Below, in pieces: positions 32,297 through 43,971 of a DNA stretch of 64,000 nucleotides; within the stretch, counting starts at the first letter, position 1; each line of letters opens with the position of its first letter. This DNA comes from Azadirachta indica (Eukaryota > Streptophyta > Magnoliopsida > Sapindales > Meliaceae), in contig CM040441.1 in the NCBI GenBank assembly GCA_022749755.1, forward strand, positions 23,251,475 to 23,315,474, in the 5' to 3' direction. The position numbers and the translations under genes were made by a program. The notes under the pieces are model-generated. The model was not told the origin of the DNA. It made no database searches and saw only the letters and a program-made list of their open reading frames with translations.

Positions 32297-33303
32297 ATGC
32301 AAAAAGCAAATGAAAAGAGAAAAGAAAATGAGAAGGGCAAAAATGTGAAAGAGAGTGAGAGGAAAAATGAGAGAGTTGCAATGTTGATGTGTGAGAGAGA
32401 GGAAAAATACAATTTTATTGCCAAAAAAAGTGAGATCAAGAGAGTTTTACTTTCACAACAGTCCCTTATAGTACTTATGTACAAGGAGGCCTTTTTGTGT
32501 ACTGAAGATTTTGCCGGATTTTTGCCAAGCAATGTTATGTTTCTTTTGCAAGAATTCGAGGATGTCTTTCCTGAAGAGGTGCCCCTGGTTTACCTCTGAT
32601 TCGAGGAATTGAACATCAAATTGATTTTATATCCGGCGTAACAATTCCAAACTGACCAACTTATAGAAGTAATCCTGAGGAGACAAAGGAACTTCAAAAA
32701 CAAGTTAACGAGCTGATGGAGAAAGGGTATGTTAGAGAAAGTATAAGTCCTTGTGCGGTTCCGGTGCTACTAGTGCCTAAAAAAGATGGGACATGGAGGA
32801 TGTGTATTGATTGCCGAGCTGTCAACAATATTATGGTAAAGTATCGACATCTCATTCCTCGATTAGATGATATGTTAGATAAATTACACGGATGTTGTGT
32901 GTTTTTTTAAAATTGATCTTAAGAGTAGATACCATCAAATTAGAATGAAAGAAGGGGATGAGTGAAAAACTACATTTAAAACAAAATATGATTTGTATGA
33001 ATGGTTAGTTATGCCTGAAGGGGATGAGTGGAAAATTACATTTAAAACAAAATATTGTTTATATAAATAGTTAGTTATGCCTTTTGGGTTAACTAATGCA
33101 CCTATTACTTTCATAAAACTTATAAACCATGTTTTGCATGCTTTCATTGGCAAATTCATAGTAGTCTATTTTAATGATATCTTAATTTATAGCAAAAACT
33201 TGAACAATCATGTTAAAAATTTAAAATTTATTTTAAATGTTTTAAGGAAAGAAAGGCTATTTGCTAACTTTAAGAAATGTACATTTTGCACGGATAAGCT
33301 TGT
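32297..33303 (+). pseudogene. pol: CH1 copy 3 linker and RT, first part
   Basis: Linker NEKRKENEKGKNVKESERKNERVA, then AKKSEIKRVLLSQQSL, LLQEFEDVFPEEVP. After a shift near 32600 it gives EKGYVRESISPCAVPVLLVPKKDGTWRMCIDCRAVNN, and a lost base near 32905 affects VFSKIDL. A 66-base in-frame tandem duplication (32949-33014 and 33015-33080) repeats EGDEWK...YEWLVMP. Then PFGLTNAPITF and VVYFNDILIYSK: the catalytic YFDD is YFND. Interrupted at 33303 by a solo LTR2. Confidence 0.88.
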
Positions 33304-34153
33304 TGATACGAACCCCGAGTATATTAAACTTGAGACCCAATATCTTTACGCATGGAAGCAACCTCTTGGAAAGCTAAATCAGATTCACCCAAGTCTGCAA
33401 CCCAATTTCAACTTGTGAAATAGAACCTTAGAATAAATACCCTCAAAGTAATTAGCTTTGATTGTAAGAATCTTGATTCAAGCAAGAATCAAAATAAGAG
33501 AAAACACTCTCAATTTAATTTCATTCCAAAAAGTAATTCCCCCTCGATGGGAGCATGTGGCTGAATATATAAGGGTACAAGAGATAAATAACCCTAATTG
33601 GAGTGTTTGGCCACAAAATTAAACTTATTCTAACTTAAAATAAAAAAATAAACTGAATTTGGGCTTAATAATTAGAGTTAACAGCCCAAACACATAACAA
33701 ACTATAAATATATGTTTATAAATAAGACTAAAATAGGTAATGGGCTTGAACAGCAACTTAGCCCAAACGGACACATGGAATCCGAAACTTGCATCATGAT
33801 GACGATCTGATTTGAACTGCAATTAAAAGACTTGAATATGCTTGCTTAGCCTTGAGACATCATTCGAATATGACCTTATACAAATTTGAGAAGTTGAATT
33901 CCGTAGAAGCTTTAATCTTTAGGTTTTACCTTCTTGCATTTGTGTCAATGTTACCAAACTCTGATTATTGTCTTGAAGTTTAAGCTTGATATTTGACTCT
34001 TTCTTACACTCTTGAATTGTTGCAAGATCATTCCACAAACCTTGAATCATCCCATTCAATGCATCTTTGAATTTCTTCATTCTTGCTCTTGTAACGGGAC
34101 CATTAGGTAGCTGAATTGGATCATTGCTCTTGTGTGCACCCGTATTTGCATCA
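33304..34153 (-). mobile_element. Solo CH2 LTR with target duplication CTTGT
   Basis: An 850-bp LTR2 in reverse orientation, TGATACGAACCCCG to GTATTTGCATCA on the plus strand. It is flanked by CTTGT at 33299-33303 and 34154-34158. The host RT reads GATAAGCTTGT/GTTTCTTG across it. It shows directly that LTR2 starts at TGATGCAAATACGG and therefore contains the end of the pol frame. A solo LTR arises when the two LTRs of an inserted element recombine. Confidence 0.95.
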
Positions 34154-34158
34154 CTTGT

Positions 34159-34266
34159 GTTTCTTGATTTTGTTATAAGTGTTAAAGAGATTGAGGTCCA
34201 TGAGGAGAAGGTGAAGGCAATTTAAGAATGGCCAACGCCTACTTCGACGAATCAAGTAAGAAGCTT
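34159..34266 (+). pseudogene. pol: CH1 copy 3 RT, second part
   Basis: About 108 bases that continue RT after the solo LTR2: LDFVISVKEIEVHEEKVKAI, stop, EWPTPTSTNQVRS. It then breaks at AGAAGCTTGTA and jumps into the 3' LTR. RNase H and integrase are missing. Confidence 0.82.
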
Positions 34267-34722
34267 GTATTATATATATATGACGTCATTGCTTACATTT
34301 GCATGTTTAAATTTGTAGTTTTTAAAAAAGTCATAAAGTTTGTATTTATTTTGTCAAATTGTTAGGTAAAATTGTTGGCTTACCCTTTGACATTTTTCAT
34401 TTATATTTGCTTATAAAAAGACGTTTATTTTTTTAATAAAACAAGCAATTTTGAGTGTTAAATTATTTCTTATCAGTTCTTGTTCCTGAACTCTTTAAGT
34501 TTTAATTTCTTGTGGTCTTCAAAACAACCAAACTTATCATCTAACTTCTTAAGTGTTTTCTTAAGAATTCTTGGTACGGTGTTTGAGTAAATCATAGTCT
34601 TGATTCTTGTCTAGATAGGTATCGGGTCAAAACTCAATAAACTTGCATTTTGGGAAAAATTTTGGATTTTGTTACTATATTCGGTGTTGGGTTTCGTCAT
34701 ATTATTGGCGAGATTCGTATCA
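34267..34722 (+). repeat. CH1 copy 3 3' LTR, 5'-truncated
   Basis: Begins in the U3 palindrome (TATATATATATGACGTCATTGC) and runs to GATTCGTATCA at 34722, so the first ~350 bases are lost. The right flank ATCGTGTGAGG is satellite. Confidence 0.9.
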
Positions 34723-36261
34723 ATCGTGTGAGGATCATTATGGTACATTTTATTTTAAAAACAGAGAAGTTGAAAACGTACGATTTTCGTGGGCGGAATT
34801 GTCAAACTTGATACGGACTCGAAAAGTGACTTTGTTTAGAGATGGACCGCACGTCTTATTACGCACCATCGCATGATGAAGAATCTTACGATGCATTTTA
34901 TTTTGAAAACAGAGAAGTTGAAAATGTACGATTTTCGGGGCCGGAATTTTCAAACATGATATGGACTCTAAAAACGGCTTCGTTTCAAGACGGACCAGAT
35001 GTTTGGTTACAGAACATGGTGTGAGGATTGTTACAGTGCATGTTATTTTGAAAACGGAGATGTTGAAAATGTACAATTTTCGAGGCCGTAATTGTCAAAT
35101 GTGATGCAGACTTGGAAAGCAACTTCATTTGGAGACAAACTACACGTCTTGTTACTCACCATCGTGTGAAGAATCTTACAATGCATTTTATTTCGAAAAT
35201 AGAGAAGTTGAAAACATACGATTTTCAGGACCTGCAATGTCAAACGTGAAACGGACTCGAAAAATGACATCGTTTTGAGACCCACAAGATGTCTTGTTAT
35301 TGAAGATTGTGTAAGGATTGTTACAGTGCATGTCATTTCGAAAACGGAAAAATTGAAAATGTACGATTTTCGGGGCCAGAGATTGTCAAATGTGATATGG
35401 ACTTGAAAAATGACTTTGTTTTGAGACGAGAGCATGTCTTTTTACTCACCATCACGTGAGGAAACATACGATCCATTGTTTTTTTAAAACGAAGAAATTG
35501 AATACGTACGATATTTGGGGGCGGAATTGTCAAATGTAATACGGACTCGAAAAATGACTTCGTTTTGACACGGGCTACACATCTTATTACTCACCATCGC
35601 GTGAGGATCCTTACAGTACATTTTATTTCGAAAATAGAGAAGTTGAAAACGCACGATTTTTGAGAACTGAGTTATCAAACGTAATACGGAGTCAAAATGA
35701 GAACTGAGTTATCAAACGTAATACGGAGTTAAAAAAAGATTTCGTTTCGAGACAAACCACACGTCTTGTAACTGACCATCGCATGAGGATCGTTACAGTG
35801 CATGTCATGTTTTTGGGGTTAGAATTGTCATACCTAATACAAACTCGAAAAACGACTCCATTTTGAGACAAGCCTCACGTCTGGTTACTGACCATCACGT
35901 AAGGTTCCATACAGTACACTTTATTTCGAAAATGTACCATTTTTGGGGACGAAATTGTCAAGCTTCATATGAACTCGGAGAGCGACTTCATTTTGAGACG
36001 TGCCGCATGTCTTGTTACTCGTCATCACGTGAGGATCATTATGGTGTATTTTATTTCGAAAACGGAGAAGTTGAAAACGTACGATTTTCGGGGCCAAAAT
36101 TGTCAAACATGATACAGATACAAAAAACGACTTTTGTTCGAGACGGGCTGTACGTCTCTTTACTCACCATCATGTGTGAATGTTTACAGTACTAAATTGA
36201 AGAAGTTGAAATTTGTTAAATGTGATACAGACTCGGAAAGCAACTTCGTTTGAAGATGAAC
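34723..36261 (+). repeat. 145-bp satellite array, ~10.6 units
   Basis: Successive unit landmarks at 34746, 34894, 35039, 35184, 35329, 35474 and 35619 give spacings of 148, 145, 145, 145, 145 and 145 bases, which fixes the period at 145. A 36-base tandem duplication (GAGAACTGAGTTATCAAACG...) lies near 35698-35735. A partial unit near 35800-35815 has lost about 40 bases. Confidence 0.95.
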
Positions 36262-36600
36262 TGATACGAACCTCGCCAATAATTTGACAAAACCCAACAT
36301 CGAATATAGTAACGAAACCCTATACTTCCCTAAGATGCAAGTTTATTAAGTTTTGACCTAATACCTATCTAGATAAGAACTAAGACTATGATTACTCAAA
36401 TGCTACACCAAGAATCCTTAAGAAAACACTTAAGAATCGAAATGATAAGTTTGGTTGTTTTTGAACGCCACAAGAAATTATTAGACTTGAAGAGTTCAAG
36501 AATAAGAACTTGTAAGAAATAACTCAACACTCAAAATTACTTTTTTTTATTTAAAAAATGAAAGCCTTTTTATAGGCAAATACAAATAAAAAATGTCAAA
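36262..36600 (-). repeat. LTR1 fragment in satellite (reverse)
   Basis: TGATACGAACCTCGCC to AAAAAATGTCAAA, the R/U5 half and TATA region of LTR1 in reverse. It ends in TGTCAAA, which is shared with the satellite phrase AATTGTCAAACG, so the right break lies within a 7-base microhomology. No target duplication is seen. Confidence 0.88.
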
Positions 36601-39600
36601 CGTAATATGTGCTAGAAAAACGACTTCATTTTAAGACGGACCACACGTCTTATTACTCAATATCACATGAGGATCTTTACAGTACATTTTATTTCAAAAA
36701 CAGAAAAGTTAAAAACGTGCGGTTTTTGAGAACAAATTGTTAAACGTGATAAAGAGTCAAAAAAAGAATTCGTTTCGAGATGGACCGCACGTCTTATAAT
36801 TGACCATCCCATGAGGATCGTTACAGTGCATTTTATTTCAAAAAAGAAGAAGTTGAAAACATCTATTTTCGGGGACGGAATTTTCAAGCTTGATACGAAC
36901 TAGGAAAGCGACTTCGTTTTGAGACGCCACACGTCTTATTACTAATCATCACATGAGGATTGTTATGGTATATTTTATTTTGAAAACGGAGAAGTTGAAA
37001 ACATACGATTTTTGGGGCCGAAATTGTCAAGCGTGATATGAACTCGAAAAATAACATCATTTCGAGATGAATCACACGTCTTGTTACTCAGCATTGCATT
37101 AGTATCTTTATACTACATTTTATTTTAGAAACGGATGAGTTGAAAATGTACGATTTATGGGGCCGGAATTGTCTAACGTGATACGGACTTGAAAACGACC
37201 TCAGTTCGAGATAAGCCGCACATCTAGTTACTCAGCATCGTGTGAGGATGCTTAGGATACATTTTATTTCGAAAAAGGACAAGTTGAAAACGTACCATTT
37301 TCGAAGTGCGAATTGTCAAGCTTGATACGAACTCGAAAAGTGACTTTGTTTTGAGATGCGCCGCACGTGTTGTTACTAATCATCATGTGAGGATCATTAC
37401 AGTACATTTTATTTCGAAAATGGAGAAGTAGAGAACGTTTGATTTTCAGGGCTAGAATTGTCGAATGTGATACGGACACGGAAAAAGACTTCAGTTCGAG
37501 ATGGGCTGCATGTCTCTTTACTCACCATCGTGTGAGGATGCTTATGGTACATTTTATTTCAAAAAAAGAGAAGTTGAAAACCTACGATTTTCGGGAATGA
37601 AATTGTCAAATGTTATACGGACTTGGAAAGCGACTTCATTTGGAAATGAAACGCACGTCTTGTTACTCACCATCACGTAGAGAATCTTACAGTACTATTT
37701 TTATTGAAAACGGAGAAGTTAAAAACGTATAATTTTTGGGGCTGGACTTGTTAAACGTGATACAGACTCAAAAAAGGACATTGTTTCAAAACGGGCGCAC
37801 GTTTTGTTACTGACCATCGTGTGAGGATCGTTACAGTACATTTTATTTCGAAAATGGAGAAGTTGAAAACTTTCGAATTTTGGGGCCAGAATTGTCAAAC
37901 GTGATACGAACTTTGAAAGCGACTTCGTTTCTAGACGAACCGCACGTCTTATTACTCACCATTGTGTTAGGATCCTTACAGTACATTTTATTTCAAAAAC
38001 AGAGAAGTTAAAAACATACAATTTTTGGGGTCGGAATTGTCAAACGTGATACGAACTCGAAAAATGACATCATTTCGAGATGGGCCGCACATCTTGTTAC
38101 TGACAATCGCGTAAGGATTGTTACAGTACATTTTATTTTGAAATTGGAGAAGTTAAAAACGTACGATTTTTGGGGATGAAATTGTCAAACTTGATATGGA
38201 CTGAAAAAACGACTTTGCTTGGAGACGGGCCACACCTCTTGTTATTTAATATCGTGAGGGGATCATTACGGTGCAGTTTATTTTGAAAAAAAGGAGAAGT
38301 TGAAAATGTACCATTTTCAGGATTGGAATTGTCAAGCTTGATGCGAACTCGGAAAGCGACTTCGTTTTAAGGCGCGCCGAAACGTCTTGTTGCCAATCAT
38401 CATGTGAGGATCAATACAGTACATTCTATTTTCAAAACGGAGAAGTTGAGAATGTTTGATTTTTGGGGCCAGAATTCTTTAATGTGATACGGACACGAAA
38501 AATGATTTCGGTTCGAGACAGGCCACACGTCTAGTTATTTAGCATCGTGTGAGGATGCTTACAGTACATTTTATTTCGAAAACGGAGAAGTTAAGAAAGT
38601 ACAATTTCGGGGAGGGAATTGTCAAACGTGATACGGATTTGGAAAGTGACTTCATTACAATGTATTTAATTTTGAGAACGGGGAAGTTGAAAATGTACAA
38701 TTTTTTGAAACGGAAATGTCAAATGTGATAAATACTTGAAAAACTTCTTCATTTCCAGACGGGCTGCAAAGTCTTGTTACTCATCGTCGCGTGAAGATCG
38801 TTACGGTGGATTTTATTTCCAAAACAGAGCAATTAAAAATGTACTATTTTCGGTGTCAAATTGTTAAACGTGATACAAACTCGAGAAACTACTTTATTTT
38901 GAGACGGGCCACACGTATTGTCACTCACTATCACGTGAGGAGCATTATGGTACATTTTATTTCGAAAACAGAGAAGTTGAAAATGTTCAATTTTCAGTGG
39001 TGGAATTGTCAAATGTGTTAAGGACTTAAAAAACGACTTCTTTTTCAAACGGGCTGCAAAGTGTTGTTACTCATCATCACGTGAAGATTGTTACGATGCA
39101 TTTTATTTCAAAAATGAAGAAGTTGAAAACGTACAATTTTCGTGGGCAGAATTATCAAATGTGATACGCACTCAAAAATTGAGTTCGGTTCGAGACGGAC
39201 TGCACGTCTTTTACTCATGATCTCATGAGTATCGTTACAGTGTATTTTATTTCAAAAAAGAAAAAGTTAAAAACGTACGATTTTCAGGGTCGAAATAGTC
39301 AAACATGATACAAATTCTAAAAGCGAGTTTGATTTGAGATGTGTCACACATCTTGTTACTCACCATCGCATGACGATCCTTATGGTACATTTTATTTTAA
39401 AAACGGAGAAGTTGAAAACGTATGATTTTCGGGGCCAAAATTGTAAAACATGATACGGATTCTAAAAATGAGTTCGGTTCGAGATGTGCCACATGTCTTG
39501 TTACTCATCATCGCATAAGAATCGTTATAGTATACTTTATTTCAAAAATGGAGAAGTTTGAAAACGTACGATTTTCGGTAACGGAATTGTTAAATGTGAT

Positions 39601-42600
39601 ACAGACTCAAAAAACGACATTATTTTAAGACAAGCTATACAACTTGTTATTGACCATCGCGTGAAGATCCTTGCAGTATATTTTATTTCGAAAATGGAGA
39701 ATTTGAAAATGTACAGTTTTCGAGGACCGAATTATCAAACGTGAAACAAAGTCGAAAAACGACTTCGTTTTGAGACAAGCTGTATGTTTTGTTACTCACC
39801 ATCGTGTGATGATCATTCTAATACATTTTATTTCAAAAACAGAGAAATTAAAAATGTACGATTTTTGGGGCCGGAATTGTTAAATATGATACGGACTCCG
39901 AAACTGACTTCGATAGAAGATGAACCATATGTCTTATTACTCAGTATCGCATGAAGAATCTTACAGTGCTACTTTTTCAAAAATGGAGAGGTTGAAAATG
40001 TATGATTTTTGGGGCTGGAATTGTCAAACGTGATACAGACTCGAAAAATAACTTCTTTTCGAGACAAACCACACGTTTTATTACTGACCACTACATGAGG
40101 ATCGTTACGGTACATTTTATTTAAAAAACGGAGTGGCTAAAAACGTACTATTTTTAGGGCCAGAATTGTCAATGTGATGCGAACTCGAAAAAGGACTTCG
40201 TTTCGAGACGGGTCACATGTCTTGTTACTGACCATTGCATGAGGATCATTACGGTATATTTTATTTAAAAAGCAAAGATGTTAAAAATGTACGATTTTCG
40301 ATGCCGGAATTATCAAATGTGATACGGACTCGAAAAATGAGTTCAGCTCGAGACGGGCTGCATCTTTTTTACTCACCATCGCGTGAGTATCATTACGGTG
40401 TATTTTATTTTAAAAACGAAAAAGTTAAAAACGTACGATTTTCGGGGCCGGAATAGTCAAACGTGATACGAATTCTTAAAATGAATTCGGCTCGAGATAT
40501 GTCACACATCTTGTTACTCACTATCGCATAAGGATCGTTACGGTGCATTTTATTTCAAAAATAGAAAAATTTTAAAAAGTACGATTTTCGGGGATAGAAT
40601 TTTTAAATGTGATACAGACTCAAAAAACGACATTGTTTTGAGACGGACCACACATCTTATTATTGACCATCACATGAGGATCATTACGAAACATTTTATT
40701 TGAAAAACGGAGAAGTTGAAAACGTACGTTTTTCGGGGTCAAAATTGTCAAATGTGATACGAACTCCAAAAATGACTTTGTTTCGAGACGGACTGCACGT
40801 CTTATTATTGACCATTGTGTTAGGATCTTTATTGTAAGGATCCTAACGCAATGCTGAGTAATAAGATATGCGGCCCGTCTCAAAATGAAATCTTTTTTCA
40901 AGTCTATATGACATTTGACAATTCCTGCCCCAAAAATCATACGTAAGGATTTTTGAATTAAAATGTACATTTTATTTCAAAAATGGAAAGGTTGAAAATG
41001 TACGATTCTTGGGGCTAGAATTGTCAAATGTGATGCGAACTCAAAAAACGACTTTATTTCGAGATAAGTCACATGTCTTGTCACTGACCATCGCGTAAGG
41101 ATCCTTCGGTGTATTTTATTTAGAAAACGGAAAAGTTGAAAACGTACAATTTTTAGGGCCAAAATTGTCAAACGTCATATGGATTCAAAAAATGACTTCG
41201 TTTTGAGACCGGCTGCATGCCTTATTACTCAACATCGCGTTAAAATCTTTACAGTACATTTTATTTCGAAAACGGAAAAGTTGAAAACTTACGATTTTTA
41301 GGGTGGGAAATATCAAAGGAGATACGAACTCAAAATACGACTTCGTTTCGATACGGGCCGCACGTCTTATTACCCATCATCGCATGACGATCCTAATGGT
41401 GCATTTTATTTCGAAAATGGAGAAGTTAAAAATGTACGATTTTTAGGGTAGGAATTGTTAGACGTGATACGAACTCGAAAATCAAGCTCAGTTTGAGATG
41501 TGCCGCACGTCTTATTACTCACCATCGCATAAGGATCGTGACAGTGCATTTTGTTTCGGAAAATGGGGAAGTTGAAAACGTATGATTTTCTAGGACGGAA
41601 TTGTCGTATGTGATACAGACTCGAAAAATGAGTTCAGTTCAAGATGTGTCGCATGTCTTGTTACTCACCATCACGTGAGGATCGTTATGGTGCATTTTAT
41701 TTCAAAAAAGGAAAAGTTGAAAACGTACCATTTTCGGGGATGAAATTATCGAACGTGATACGGATGCGAAAATAGACTTCGTTTCGAAATGGCTACACGT
41801 ATTGTTACTCACCATTGCATGAGGATTGTTACGATGTATTTTATTTCGAAAACAGAGAAGTTAAAAATGTACAGTGTTCTGGGACGGAATTGTTAAATGT
41901 GATAAGGACTCAAAAAAAGACTTTGTTTCTAGAAAGGCAGTAAAGTCTTGTTACTCATCATCATGTAAGGAATCATTACGGTGCATTTAATTTTGATAAC
42001 GGAAAAGTTGAAAATGCTCAACTTTTGAGGCTGGAATTATCAAATGTGATAAGGACTCGAAAAACGACTTCGTATCCTGATGGGCCGCAAAGTTTTGTTA
42101 CTCATCATTGCATGAAAATCATTGTGGTACATTTTAATTCGAAAATGGAGAAGTTGAAAACATACAATTTTGGGGCCCGAAATTGTCTACCATGAGACAA
42201 ACTCAAAAAATGAGTTCGATTCTAGACGTGCCGCACGTCTTGTTACCCCACCATCGCGTGAGGATCCTTATGATATATTTTATTTTGAAAATGGAGAAGT
42301 TGAAAACGTACGATTTTTGGGCTAGAATAGTCAAATGTGATAAGGACTCGAAAAACGAGTTCGTTTCTAGACGGGCCTGCAAAGTCTTGTTACTCATCAT
42401 CCATGAAAATTATTATAGTGCATTTTATTTCGAAAATAGAGAAATTGAAAACGCACGACTTTCAGGGCCAGAATTATCAAACGTGATGTGGGCTCGAAAA
42501 CTGAGTTCGATTCGAGACGTGCCGCACGTTTTGTTAACCACCATCGTGTGAGGATCCTTATGGTACATTTTGTTTTGAAAACGGAGAAGTTGAAAACTTA

Positions 42601-43162
42601 CGCTTTTTGGGGTCGAAATTGTCAAACGTCGTACGGACTCGAAACACGACTTTGTTTGGAGACGGGCTACACACATCTTGTTACTCATCATTGCATGACG
42701 ATCCATACTGTGCATTTTATTTCAAATACGGAGAAGTTGAAAATGTACGATTTTTGGATCTAGAATTGTCAGACGTGATACGAACTCAAAAACGGAGAAG
42801 TTGAAAACAAGTTTGGTTCAAGACCTGCCCGCACGTCTTGTTGCTCACCATTGCGTGAAGATTGTTACAATACATTTTATTTCGAAAATGGAGAAGTTGA
42901 AAACGTACGATTTTCCGGGACGGAATTGTCGTACGTGATATGGACTCAAAAAATAAGTTTAATTCGAGACGTGCCACACGTCTTGTTACTCAACATCCAT
43001 GAGGATCGTTACGGTGCATTTTATTTCAATAACGGAAATGTTTAAAATGTTTGATTTTCGGGGCTGGATATTCAAATGTCATAAGGATTCAAAAAATGAC
43101 TTCATTTCCTGATGGGCCGCAAAGTCTTGTTACTCATCATTGCATGAAGATCGTTACGGTAC
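36601..43162 (+). repeat. Main 145-bp satellite array, ~45 units
   Basis: The longest uninterrupted block. Unit landmarks such as 37260, 37405 and 37550 are 145 bases apart. Two subfamilies are visible: one with CTAGTTACTCAGCATCGTGTGAGGATGC (near 37210, 38530) and one with GATAAGGACTC and GGGCCGCAAAGTCTTG (near 38766, 39056, 42087, 42379, 43119). Short frames in the array are by-products of the repeat. It ends where CH1 copy 2 starts. Confidence 0.95.
40830..40945 (-). repeat. Single inverted satellite unit inside the main array
   Basis: Around 40835 the plus-oriented unit turns into its reverse complement (GGATCCTAACGCAATGCTGAGTAATAAG, then TTGACAATTCCTGCCCC). It returns to plus orientation after CATACGTAAGG near 40945. 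The left join is an imperfect palindrome, TAGGATC-TTTATTGTAA-GGATCCTA. Confidence 0.75.
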
Positions 43163-43971
43163 TGATGCAAACGAAGTTGCACAACCATGTAAACAAGAGG
43201 AGAAATTCAGACATAAGGTTGGAGACACTCAATTGCAGCATCTATATGATTCGCTAAACGTGCCGAGTGGACCGATTATAAGAGTTAGAGTCAAGACATT
43301 GGAAAGTGTCTTAAATGGACTAATTAAAAAGATGTGTAATTCAAATACAATTCAAGATATACGTCTTGAAGAATTAGGCTTAGTGAATATCATTCAAGCG
43401 ATCAGAGTCCAAGAAGATGAATATAGAAATTTTCGAAAATTATAGTCTATTTGTGTAATTTTTAAGAATCTTAAAATGATGTAATCACTTAGATCATACA
43501 AATATGATGTCATTGCTTACGTCATATATATATGACGTCATTGCTTAAGTTTGCATGTTTGAAATTTGTAGTTTTTAAAAATCATAAAGTTTGTATTTAT
43601 TTTGTCAAATTGTTAGGTAGAATTGTTGGTCTTACCTTTGACATTTTTAATTTGTATTTGCTTATAAAAAGGCTTTCATTTTTGAAATGAAACAAGCAAT
43701 TTGAGTGTTAAGTTATTTCTTACAACTTCTTGTTCTTGAACTCTTCAAGTTTTTATTTTCTTGTGGCATTGAAAACAATCAAACTTATTATCTAGATTCT
43801 TAAGTGTTTTTCTTAATATTCTTGGTGTGGCATTTGAGAAATCATAATTTTGGTTCTTATCTAGATAGATATCAGGTCAAGGCTCAATAAACTTGCGTTT
43901 TGGGAAAATCTTGGGGTTCTTTACTACATTCGATGTTGGGCTTTGTCACATTACTGACAAGGTTCATATCA
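43163..43971 (+). repeat. CH1 copy 2 5' LTR, 809 bp
   Basis: TGATGCAAACGAAG to GGTTCATATCA. Carries the pol tail (VGDTQLQHLYDSLNVPSGPIIRVRVKTLE, IKKMCNSNTIQD), the 20-bp palindrome at 43519-43538 and TATA (CTTATAAAAAGG near 43661). Same length as the 3' LTR of copy 1 and the solo LTR at 45868. Confidence 0.93.

Larger units (their letters stand above)
29428..34722 (+). mobile_element. CH1 copy 3 with decayed target duplication
   Basis: 5' LTR, primer site, leader, Gag, protease and RT are present. A solo LTR2 interrupts RT at 33304-34153. RT resumes at 34159 and at about 34266 jumps to the middle of the 3' LTR, so the end of RT, RNase H, integrase and the LTR1 start are deleted. Flanks are ATCAC (29423-29427) and ATCGT (34723-34727), both one CpG transition from ATCGC in the satellite. 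This is the only copy with Gag to RT in one piece. Confidence 0.92.

Noticed and set aside
38041..38110. CENP-B-box-like phrase in the satellite (CTTCG...CGGGC around TTTCGAGACGGG)
   Set aside because: The two conserved halves are one base too far apart for the box, the central A is out of place, and plants have no established CENP-B/box system. Treated as coincidence.
36601..43162. Regular array as a CRISPR-like or tandem gene cluster
   Set aside because: The whole 145-base unit is repeated with no unique spacers, in a eukaryotic context. It is satellite DNA.
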